Shown here: positions 54,003 to 64,000 of the stretch, in pieces
Layout of the letters: each line of letters begins with the position of its first letter
How positions within the stretch are numbered: position 1 is the first letter of the stretch
NCBI GenBank assembly: GCA_902806565.1
Contig: CADCXA010000066.1
Location: 868,001 to 932,000 of the forward strand
Source of the DNA: Hypoxylon rubiginosum
Lineage: Eukaryota > Ascomycota > Sordariomycetes > Xylariales > Hypoxylaceae
DNA length: 64,000 nucleotides
Direction of reading: 5' to 3'
Translations under genes and position numbers: made by a program
Notes under the pieces: generated by a model
Databases searched by the model: none
The model's input: only the letters and a program-made list of their open reading frames with translations
Told to the model about the DNA's origin: nothing

Positions 54003-56189
54003 CTTGGGGACGAACGGTTGATAATATTGGAAGTATTAGAATCTGGCCTTTCAGCTCTTAGCCCCTTGAATAAGGTAGAGTAGTTGGTCTGGATAAGGAG
54101 ACCAAGTTAGAGGGACAAAAGTCTCAAAGAAAAGGTTTGAAGAGCGAAGATCTGGAGGACGGAGGTTATAAAGATGAAGGTTAGAAGAATGAACTTTTTG
54201 CAATCAGGTTGATAGCTCCTTGCGCAACAACGTTGTTGTTTCTGCCTCATAAATTTGTGTCGTGGTAGGAAAGACGATAGAATATTGAGATTGGAGGGCA
54301 AAGGCAAGTGTCATAGGCTTTGGGTTTGTCAGGTGCAGTCCTTGCTTCGTGTTAGATAGAATGATGATAAGATATGAATAATGTCTAGAATAATTTCCCA
54401 GACAGGTCCTCCTTATATGCATTTTCTTCGTCGCTCAATTCTATGTACCTAGGTAGAGTCTAAGAATCTACATGAGGTTGGCATCCGAAAATACAGGACC
54501 ACCGAAGACAGAGACTCTCTAATCAAAGCCTTGGGGCTCCGGGAAGGTGTTTACATCCAAAGTTCCGTTGCATGCACAGGTGCAACATCTTCCTGTCATA
54601 AGCTAACGCCAGAGAGCAGTTTCTCTATTAAAACGGAATGGAGGCTAGGTAGCACTTACCTATTACACGCTTATCCGAACCATCCAGTTGCCTTCAGAAG
54701 CAGAACTTTATATACTCGAGTAATATCACGTCATATCGTGAATAGAAGTTTAACTTTACCTACCTACATATGTACCTTAGGAGGTAGGCACTCAGACACA
54801 ATGCCCCCCGGAAGGACACCCCCTTATCTTTCCCTACCTTCACCTTAACCTTAACCAAACTCCCTGTTGCTGATTACCCTAATTCAGCACTTTTGGATAA
54901 GCCTCTAGTGTCATTGAAGTCCTGCGGTTGTATACTTGCCGGTGTTTCTCGCTGATTCGCGATACCCACGCGGAATGCCGGTGGCGTTGAAACCCATTTA
55001 GTCTCAATGGCCTATTGCCCGGAATATCTTACAGATTCCTCCTCACCCAGTTGTCTGATGCAATGTTACAGTGAAACCCGGCGGCAAGAATTAGAGAGTC
55101 GCTTGTTTCGCTTGTTTCGTATCTCGGAACGATTAAATGGATGAGTTCGTACCTACCTAGGTAGACTTCAAAATTCGAAGAGAGATTTTCCCCAAGTTCT
55201 ACGGCCTGCACCGATCCAAATGGTCCCATGTTCCATAGCCCATAGATAGGGACATAAATATTGAAAGCTAATAGCTAATAGAGAATCATGATGAGAAGCG
55301 TTCCTCGCGCTCTTATATTGGCCCCTATTCCCTGTGTAGGCTAACCCCCTATTAATAGTACCCGCTAAAAGGACCAGATCCATAACGCATTTGGCTGCGC
55401 CCATCATTCGTCGGAGTCATTGTACAAATTTGGGAAGTATGATGCTGTATATGAAGCACTGGGCGTGCTTCTAAAGAAAACATGGGATACTTTTCAGGAG
55501 TTGAGAAACAGTTATCGAGCTGGATCGAACCTCAGCCTTGAACTACAGGAGTTCATGATGCAAACAAATACACTAATAATTCTTGTTTTAGAGCGTATGA
55601 TCCCTTTAGGTGAGGATGTTTATGTTCTAAAATGTCGTTATAACTTATCCTAACATGACCGGGCACTGAGAGAGAGCATGTCTGTCTGGAAGGTCTATTG
55701 TAGCCGGAGCAATATTCTGGTATAAAGCTTCGAGGGACTTGAGTCATGCGGTTAGGGCGTACATGTACACATATGCATACCACCTATGAAGAGTAACCGT
55801 ATGATACCATCTCAGGTCAAGGGTAACAGAGCAGTTTACTCTCAGTGGCCAGCATGAGCTTGAGAATGCGGAAAAGGCGTTGCAATGTGCATGAAAAGGG
55901 CGCTCCCTAGCATTCGGTTTCTGTAATTGACTAAGCTACGTGCTTCATGTGAGTCATAGGCCACGCCCTTCAGCGTACATCTAAGAGTTACATTTTCTAT
56001 CCATTGGTCTATAAGAGTGCACATCTATCAAAACGAAGGGGTATCTATTCTACTCGGCTACCCAGACACATCAGATATACAATGAATCTTCCTACATCCA
56101 GCAGGGCCCGAGGTCTACTATTGCACCATAACAATCAGAGAAGTATGACCTGACAATATCACCTACCTCTCAATAAGACTTGCATCAAC
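54003..56189. other. Intergenic, accessory region
   Basis: 2.2 kb with only short frames; the plus frame 55420-55653 and minus frames near 55553-56024 have no domain and are AT-rich. TACCTAGGTA palindromes occur near 54447 and 55151, and a TACCTACATATGTA-like one near 54757. No confident gene. Confidence 0.35.
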
Positions 56190-58109
56190 TAATGGTTACC
56201 CTAGCCTTCTTCCACTGCCAGTGGTCTATTAACTCTGCCAAGCTCACTTACGGCGTGTCAGTCGACCTAGTACTCACAAGAGAATTACAGCCATCAAAGC
56301 CTGTCGAGAAGCTATTGCCAGCTCTTGACGCGACTACTAACCTATGACAGTATGACCTCGACCAAGATAATGCTGGTACTCGGTGTATAGCTCTTGAGGG
56401 GTCACCTACCGTCTTTGAATTCGTTTTAGACGCTCTAGACAGCCTTATGGAGGGGGATCCAGACGCTGTAGTAGCCGTCAAGCTACTCGTTCCGACAGTG
56501 GACATGTACGTAAGCCGCAGTGATGCTATCGAAACGCGTATGATAGGTTGTATCCTAGTTGAACAGGCTAGAAGTTTCGTCGAGCCTCTCCAGCATATCA
56601 AAGCAGCTACCCATAGCCTCCAGGCCGATAACCTCGTCACTCTCTTCACGAGATCAATTGGAGGTGTGCAGGTCAGAAACCGTACTATCGGGGAAGCCTA
56701 GCTTCAGCTTGAGCAGCTCGAGGCGCAATTCATGAACCGCCTCTCATATGGCTGGCTCTCTTCATGGCTACTCGCCCGCAAACGCTTAGCTTTCATCTAG
56801 GGCCGTGACGACGCCGAAAGCAGCATAGAGGTTTGGCGGTCGGCTAAAGCACTCGGTATCACGGTAGTCGTCTTCGATGCTGAAGGGCACTGGTTCTAAG
56901 ACTCTAAATGGACCGACCTCCGCGAAGCGTTCGTGCCTACGGATATCACCTCGGACCAAGGACTTCTAGCGCGCATCGTCCAGGCCGTGCGCGGCTACGG
57001 GAAGCCCTTCGACGGCATCATGACCGTAAGCGATGCCCGGCTTCCGGCTGTCGCGCGCGCTGCGGCGCAGTTGGGCTACGCTACGAATCCGGCGTATGCG
57101 TACGATATCGCCGGGGATAAGTACCTCACTCGCAAGCTAGAGCCCAGCGCTTCCGAGTCTTTTCACTTTGCAGACGTCGGACAAGTTCACGATCGTCTTC
57201 GTACCTAACGCTTCCCTTCCTCCTCTGCAATACCCTCTTATCGTCAAGCCCTGCACGGGTTCGGGTAGCGAGGGCGTATCCCGTGTAGATAATAACGACA
57301 TGCTCGTTGAGGCCGTTGCTAGGGCGTGCAGTCTCCGCGACAGTTCCGTCTTCGCCTCGACCGGCTGCGTCGTGGAGCCTTATATCTCGGGACCGGAGTT
57401 CGACGCCAACCTCGTGCTTCTGAACGGCGACATCCTTTTCTTCGAAATCGCCGACGACTATACCAGTCGGGGAGACAGCAAGTCTACAGAGTTGGCCTCC
57501 AACAGCGATTTCCTCGAAACCCAGATTATGGCTCAGACTGGACTACCAGCACATGAGCAGGCGATGATTCGCGATCATATCCATGCTAGCATTACCAGGC
57601 AGGCCTTCCGCTCGGGTGCGTATCACTGTCAGGGTCGCGTACGCGACTCCACTATTGAGTTTCGGCTTAACTCATCGACTGGGCATTTCGATCTCGTACC
57701 AAAGGCAACGAAAGGTGTAGGGAAGCCTTCTGTGTATTTGATGGAAAATAATACTCGCCCTCCCGGCTACATGGTATCCAGACTGACTACCATAACATAC
57801 GGCGTGGATTATTATGCTCTACAGATGCTGTTCGCGCTTGGCGCGGAGGAGGAAGACAGGTTCAGGGGCTTGGCGGTGCCGTTCCGCGATGGGGCACAGT
57901 ATTGCAGCATGGTACAATACATTCCGCCCAAGTACAGCGGCGTACTGCTAACAGGGGACCCGGGCAAGGAGATGGCTGTGAGATGCCCTGACTTGGTTAG
58001 TAGGGATAATGTCGCGCTCACATGGTCACCAAAGCGCAAGGGGGATAGGATGTACGGCTCGGGGTCACAGAAAAGCAAATGGATCAGCCGCTATATTATA
58101 ACTAGCTAA
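56190..58109 (+). pseudogene. ATP-grasp ligase gene, inactivated by stops and a frameshift
   Basis: A long reading frame (frame 2) reads protein-like from about 56190. It includes SVDLVLTRELQ, then KLLPALDATTNL, GEGDPDAVV-like and PTVDMYVSRSDA..IGCILVEQA, and later VQAVRGYGKPFDGIMTVSDARLPAVARAAAQLGYATNPAYA, ending KYLTRKLEP. It is cut by TGA 56345-56347, TAG 56699-56701, TAG 56798-56800 and TAA 56897-56899, all one C-to-T from CGA, CAG or CAA. At about 57190 the frame shifts. From there to TAA/TAG at 58109 about 300 codons are open: YPLIVKPCTGSGSEGVSRV (the ATP-grasp glycine loop), EPYISGPEFDANLVLLNGD, FEIADDYTSRGD and FRLNSSTG. The C-terminal part would be stable but lacks the N-terminal substrate domain in frame. 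Confidence 0.72.
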
Positions 58110-60608
58110 TAATCTCTTGGCCATTTGCTCCAAATTAAGGATAGAATCGTGAGAGTAAAAGTATGAATTTAATAGTTTAATTAAGAGATCCGTCTAATTG
58201 CGACTGGTAGTAAATATAAATGTAGATGGTTTTTTTTTATTAAACGAGGCACTTTATAAAATGGTGGTAAATATGTTAACAGCTAGTTAAGTATCTTAAT
58301 ATGGTTAGATCGAAGATCAGCTACCTAGTAGGACAATTGAGAAGCTGCTTTTATAGTTAGTGCGCGGTTAGCTGCATGCGCCCCTTAACCTTGCTGCAGT
58401 ATTCCGGACTACAGTGTTCATAGTTAGGCGCTAGACGCCCCTTTATTTGGGGGCCAATAGAAATGCCAACAGACTTCAGAAAACTTGGAACTTCAACATT
58501 ATCTACCTCTTTTATATACTCTAGACGGCGCAGAAGAAAGTACCCTGGAACAAATGCAATCTGCTTCTGAAGATATGTTTTCCTCTTTTGGCCACCATGA
58601 CAGCAGCGGTGTGCTATTCTCAGAGGGTTTGCCCGGGACACTTGCGGCCATATCCCACGAGCAAGAGAGTCACTGGCGCGTTGTGCGTGTACAGAGAGAG
58701 ATCACCTGAAGAACCACGGCCATCTAGTAATAGCATAAAGTAAAGACTATGTATGTTAATCCCGCGCAGGAAAGCCATTTCAAAACAAGGTTGGAATCAA
58801 GTGATTCTTCCAATATTATATGCTGTATCGAGGTGTTGCTTAGGATAATGACACCCGTTGCATCATTGGATGACGTTCTGATTTCACACTACGTATTAGG
58901 TTGAAGTCTAGTTCGTACATTACATAGCTGCTTAACATTTCTTAATGGGTAAATGATAGCTTCTGACCAGAAGCAATGACTATTAGGGGGGCAGCTGTAC
59001 AGCAATATTTCGAGCTACATATTCGTGACGTGGCGTAACCATTATTTATCTAATTCAATCAACCCTTTCCGTGTCATGAAACCACACTGTAATAATATAA
59101 AACTTCATTATAACGTCACCATGAACTTCAAGCCATTAGGATGGTGAATCGCCACACGGGCGAGATACTTAAGGCGGTGCGAAGCAACATCTCTACCCAA
59201 GCCTCTTTATTCCTCTCTCTACGACTTTCTCGCGCCTTCTTCCGCACGTTTGCCTTGTCGTCGCAACATCTACCCTATTCCCCCTTGGTATCAAGTTCAA
59301 GGCCCAAAACATAAATTCGGCGAGCTTGAAACAGCCCAGACGACTTTGCAGGTACAAGTTCACGACCTCAGAAATCTTGTAGAAGTCTTTGCAAACCCCT
59401 AGTTCCAATGTTCGGATCCTTTAAGGGCGTCTCCTTCCGGACGGGAACAGACCTTCTTGCTGCAGTCGAAAACCTGGTTATGTTTTCTAGCCATTTAGCT
59501 AGACGGTTACGAAAATGACTGGCCGTAGTATTGGTATGTTCCGTGACCGACTCCGGGCGAGAGAGGAGGCAAGCCCGAAACTTACACCGAGAATAGGCAT
59601 AGGCGAGGCACACATCTACCATACTAGACCGGCAGTCCATGTCTTATATTTTAGGTAACTTCTAAGGTATTTACGTGGCACCAGATCTCAACTTGGAAGT
59701 ACACCGCACAAGCTGGAATGGACGTTTGTCTGCATTGTCTTGGGAAAAAAGGTACCAATTCTGGCCGATTATATGTATCTACTCATCCACACAGCCACGT
59801 CTCTCTCTCTTTCTCTCTCTACTACTCGTCGCAAAGTCTCCTCCATCGACCACTTATATACACAGGCGACGAGAGAAAGAAAAAGAAGGGGAAAAAGATT
59901 TCGGTCTTCCGTCATGCCTTTGAATTCTCACAGTTCCTCTCCGCCTTCCATGCAATTCGCTTTCGAGCGCACGCGTGGTTATGCTATATCACTCCCGGGG
60001 TTTCTTTCAAATCCTGTCCTAGTCTTTTTGGAAAAGAAAAACGCCAATGATCGCCCGGCCCCCCTCCTCCCCCTTTACCGCCTACAAGGGGAAATAACAA
60101 AAATCAAACAATTACAAACACAACGTAGAGCGCGCAAGAAAAAAAGGAGAAGTTCGACAGTGAAGAGGCTGTATTACTCGTATTTCATAGTAATGACAGC
60201 TCTCGACTTGGAAAAGGGGAGATGCGTTTTCCCCTGAGTGATTGGCGGTGACTTCTGCGGTGTGCGATCTCGACTTAGGAAGCAAGTCTATGATGCAAGA
60301 AGTATAGAAAGATTCGACCCATCATCATCTCATCGTAGAAGAGTCCGACCAGACTCCATGCAACCTAAAAAACGCCAACGCCGTCGCAAATGGAAAAGAG
60401 GAGAAAAATGTAGACAGGTCGTCCAAGATGGTCGGTTCCGTGGTCTAGATGAACAAAACCACAGCGTCGTAAGTTGCTCATTTGAAATCGTTTTTTTTTC
60501 AGCACCAATGGCTCCGGATATCACATCGGGTGGAAAAGGGACGTCCAAGTTTACCAACGCACTAGTATACAGAGCACATCATAAGAGGGCCACCATATAT
60601 TCGACTCT
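58110..60608. other. Intergenic, 3' flank of the flippase gene
   Basis: 2.5 kb with no convincing gene. Short frames at 58357-58709, 59193-59640 and 59675-60237 lack domains. A CT microsatellite lies at about 59796-59824. 60270-60608 lies directly 3' of the flippase stop and is its likely terminator region. Confidence 0.4.
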
Positions 60609-63600
60609 TCATTCATGCTCACGAATATGATTATCCTTGTGATGTGTGAAGGCCGATTTGAAGGACTTGCCCCGAGTACGCCTTCTTATCCGGCTAACGA
60701 TGCCTTCGCCTTGTGGTTGTGGAGTACCAGAATGAGTTGATTCAAACCTGCTCAGCATAGCGGCCGAGGTGAACTCGTTGGTCATCTCATAACTTGGTCT
60801 CACTCGGTCCATCGAGGCTCGCATGCGGTCGTAAGACGGACGGACACGGTCAAAAGACTGGCGCACTGGCGGATCCGACCCTGTATCCACGGGTTGTATG
60901 ACGGGAACATCGATTGACGGTTCGTGCCTAGTATAGTTCGTACCGTCGCTACCATTATGGCTACGAGTGTTATGTCCTGCCATGCCAACAATAGACGTTG
61001 TTGCGATAGAGGGCGGATAGATGGGTCGAAGGTCATCGTCCACGCTCGCAAACTGCTGGTGCCGCTTTTTCCGAGATGATCCCGACGAGCCCGACGAACT
61101 TGATTTCGCTATAATCTCATTCAATTGGTGGTTGCCGTCAAATTTGCCCATAGTAATTTGTTCCCGAATAATATCAACATCACGTGGCCAGTAAACTTTG
61201 CGAAGAGCCTTGATTGCATATCGAGGAGCTAAGGAAATGATCGGAGTGACGAACATAACGGCCCAAAATGAGGCCTCGGCGTAGATCTGTGGTGCTGCTT
61301 CATAGAACTGGGCCGAATATGTTGATGAGGTATATACACCGGTCCAGAAGAAAATCAGCAGGTCACTGACGACGATGATTGTAACGGTAAGCCAGTCCCA
61401 TCGATACGTATTAATGAGAATGTAGAGGTTGATCGTTATCACGGATGGGTGAGCAACATAGGCACCGAATCGGAGTCGGTCGCTGACATCCAGTCCATGC
61501 CCGGCTACGGTAGAAGTTCGCGAGACAGCCAAGTATGGGATGAAAAAGCCAACGACACTTTGGTAGGCACCGTCGGCCATGTAGAGCCTATTTCAAAGTT
61601 AGTACACTCATAATAGGTGTTGGGCACACTGGGATAATTACCAAAACTTGTGCTGAGTCCATTCGAGACGCTCAATACCACGACGGTAAAGTTGGGGAAC
61701 GGCCAAGGAGACCGCGTCTGAGACGTCTTGATCAAGCACACCAATGACGATCGGGGGAACAGAAGTGAAGATGAGGTTAAAGAGGAGGATGTAGGTATAC
61801 TCGAACAGATAGGTAATGTCGAAGTTGCAGAAGCATTGGAACCAGAAAATGGTCAAGGTCCAGATCATGTTCTTGTAGAAAAAGTTGGCAATCGCTTCAG
61901 CCATTCTGTGGTAAGACCAACGACCGTGGACAAGGACGAGCCGTTGGAGGAACCGGAACTGACCGATGGCATAATCGGCAGACATGACAGCTTGACGACC
62001 TTCAACACCAGCGATACCCACACCGACATCTGCCTCCTGGATCATGGCAACGTCGTTGGCACCATCTCCGATGGACAGCGTCATAACGTCGAGACCGCCC
62101 TTGACCATAGACACGACCGAAGCCTTCTGTGCGGGGCTGACACGGCAGCAAAGAACTGATGCGCACTGTTTGCAAAGAAGCAGGAATTTTTGCTTCAAGT
62201 TATCATGCAGCACCCATCTTAGAGTGAATCCGTCGATTACCAAAGCATGGGTCGGCGCCGGCGGTTCGTGGTTCTTCCTGGCGTTAGCCAAGTCTTCGTC
62301 GTTGCCAGTAATACCGAACATCTTCAGCTTTTGATCGAGCACCTGTTCAATCCTGCCTAAGAATTCTTCGTCGGGCGTTTCTCCGGTCTCGTCCTCTTCC
62401 ATTTTAAGCTGGATCAGTTCCATGTCGTTGTTAAGCAGATTGCAAGAAAATCCGATGTTGATAGCAGTCTCGACCTTGTCTCCAGTTAGCACCCATAACT
62501 TTATACCTGCCCGACCGAGTAGTTCGATCGTATCAGGGACTCCATCCTGGAGTCGGTCCTCAATGGCTGTTCCTCCAAGAAGCGTCAGGTCTTGTTCGAT
62601 CTTATCAGCAACTACTTCCAGCTTTTCTTCTCTGTCCTGCATGGAAGTCGCGGCTTTGTCGTGCTCCTTACGCCATTCGAGATATTCCTGCTCGGGGAGC
62701 ACACGCTGGGCTATGCAGAGCGTTCGCAAACCCTCTCGAGCGAACATCTCGAGATGCTCAGCGGTCGTCTTACGAAGCTCCGCTTGCTCTCCACGCTTGA
62801 GGCGCGAGTATATGATACTATCCGCACCTTTACAGAACAGAATGATCCGACCGTCGGGCATCTTAACGATAGCACTCATTCGCTTTCGGCTAGAGTTGAA
62901 TTCGATCGTGTTGAGAATCGAGTAGTGTTTTTCCTCGCCCATGACATTTAGCCTGATACCCTCCGATGTCTGGCCGAGAACGGTGAATCCCATGTCGCGA
63001 GCAGTTGCTACGAGGGCCGCCTCGTCAGGCGACTGAGCCTTAAACTCAATCTTGGGAGGATCACCAGGAACATGCTCCGCGATAACGGTATGGCAGAGCG
63101 CTAGTGCGAGCATGAAATGAGCGTTTGCTTCCTTTTGCGCCTCGCCAGACTGGCCTCGTAAATCGTCGACGAAGTCCGGAGCTATGAATGTCAAATCCTC
63201 CTCGTGAAGATATGGGTTGTCGTGGATTTGTCTCAGTCCTTCGATGGCGTGGATTTTCCCTCTGGCAATCTGATCTTTGGCTCTTGCAGACTCTTTCACC
63301 ACGTCAATACCCAAACGCTTCTGCATGCCAGCCTGTGCTTCAGTGTAAGCTTCTCCGTATGGCTGACCATTAATCGTGGCCTTTTTAAACTCCATAACGT
63401 TTTGTGTAAGAGTACCCGTCTTGTCCGAGAAGATATATTCGATCTGGCCGACGTCGTCCGAAATGTTCCACGATTTGGGCACGCAGGGGTAGTCGATCTT
63501 GTCGTAGTACATCTCAACATCGCTGTAGATAAAGATAGCCTGAAGCGTCCGCACAATTTCGAGCGAGATGTAGAGAGAGATCGGGACCAAGTTTTGAAAG

Positions 63601-64000
63601 ACGATGAGCGCAGCCCAGAAGGTGATAAAACCTGTCATGCTAGAAGTTCCACCGACGGCGCCGAAATCGAACCAAGCGGTTGATGCATCGCTCTTCGCCC
63701 ACGATACTCCATTAACAATACCGGAGAGTAGACACATAAGGGCAAGGATGCCGAAATTGCAGATGACGTTGAAGTTCAATTCGCGAGCAATACGAGCACG
63801 TTTGCTTGGCGTTATACCCGCGTTCATCATGATCTTCGTATCGTGACCGGTGAACATGACAACACCGAGAACCCACTCTGTGTTTCTCAAGTTACAGCCT
63901 CGAAGGAGCAGATTGTCTATGGATATCGGTTCGGACATTTCTCTCGGTCCGTTGCGCATCATCTGTTCCCACTTGATGGCGCCGTTGTACTTGTAGAGAT
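60609..64000 (-). CDS. DNF1: P4-type phospholipid flippase ATPase, Dnf1/Dnf2-like (5' part outside window)
   Basis: Moves phosphatidylcholine and ethanolamine analogues to the cytosolic leaflet of plasma and endosomal membranes. Two visible exons on the minus strand: 64000-61642 (continuing past the window) and 61587-60609, with a 54-nt intron in phase; about 1112 C-terminal residues of roughly 1500 are present. The P-type signatures are all visible: DKTGTLTQN at about 63400-63426 with the phosphorylated Asp, VKTELS-equivalent nucleotide domain (SPDEAALVATARDMGF), LTGDKVETAINIGFSCNLL at about 62432-62490, and GDGANDVAMIQEADVG near 62030-62068. A P4 PISLYISLEIVRTLQA TM4 follows. Hydrophobic segments continue through TM10. 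The C-terminus has YWPRDVDIIREQ and Ser-rich and repeated RPSYDRMR elements. Assignment to Dnf1/2 rather than Drs2 rests on the C-terminal WPRDVDI-type region. Confidence 0.92.

Noticed and set aside
59193..59640. Minus frames and a plus-strand helical-looking frame around 59240-59400
   Set aside because: The plus reading (WYQVQGPKHKFGELETAQ..) ends at TAG with nothing recognisable on either side; too weak to call.
61728..63846. Plus-strand frames opposite the flippase
   Set aside because: Shadows of the P4-ATPase coding strand; no motifs.
1..64000. CRISPR arrays, prokaryotic operons, integrons or IS elements
   Set aside because: Intron-bearing genes, fungal protein families and intron-containing tRNAs show nuclear fungal DNA; no regularly spaced repeats were seen.

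Overview
The window is nuclear DNA of a filamentous ascomycete (Pezizomycotina, probably a Sordariomycete; the class is an inference). Genes are split by short GT..AG introns of about 48-110 nt. The gene set is typical of these fungi: SHO1, Spc19, a MUP1-type permease, MET1, Rsm22, Ysa1, a P4-ATPase, Zn2Cys6 proteins and several small secreted proteins. Two tRNA genes carry introns after position 37. Several broken genes have in-frame stops explainable as C-to-T changes (CAA/CAG/CGA to TAA/TAG/TGA), and there are AT-rich islands. Both point to repeat-induced point mutation (RIP), past or present.

Layout. 1-325: tail of a coiled-coil gene, perhaps RO10. 4854-5929: osmosensor SHO1 behind a 4.5 kb pyrimidine-rich leader or intergenic region. 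7221-7927: DASH subunit Spc19. 8606-10556: a conserved membrane protein of unknown function. 10912-12486: a damaged Zn2Cys6 regulator. 13454-13538: tRNA-His. 14395-16324: an MFS transporter, followed by a small stand-alone Zn2Cys6 protein (16869). 18.3-23.4 kb: an accessory stretch with a tRNA-related SINE-like palindrome, three small secreted protein genes and a GC-rich inverted repeat. 25031-26232: a broken secreted alpha/beta hydrolase. 27166-28521: a RIP-marked unknown pseudogene.

30591-45403 is gene-dense: methionine-type permease, AsaB/CmcJ-like oxygenase family protein, siroheme-pathway methyltransferase MET1, mitoribosomal Rsm22, a non-autonomous hAT-like transposon (39919-40907, long TIRs, 8-bp target duplication), a thioredoxin with a hydrophobic tail, a SPOUT RNA methyltransferase and a vanillyl-alcohol-oxidase-family flavoenzyme. 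The last is divergent from an FAD monooxygenase (45804-47280), and the two share a 400 bp promoter. This could be a small aromatic-catabolism unit.

47.3-58.1 kb mixes intact genes (a small membrane protein, Ysa1 NUDIX hydrolase, tRNA-Arg, an O-methyltransferase) with debris: a STAND/NLR N-terminal fragment, a broken unknown gene, and a long ATP-grasp ligase pseudogene (about 56190-58109). The window ends inside a Dnf1/2-type P4-ATPase flippase on the minus strand.

Met-type permease (sulfur amino acid uptake) and MET1 (siroheme for sulfite reductase) lie 2.2 kb apart, with one gene between them. No CRISPR, IS element or bacterial-type operon is present. I did not find a clearly new multi-gene system. 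The best leads are the transposon and SINE-like structures, the secreted-protein island, the decayed ATP-grasp gene and the VAO/FMO divergent pair. All exon boundaries were derived by eye from splice motifs, reading phase and family conservation.
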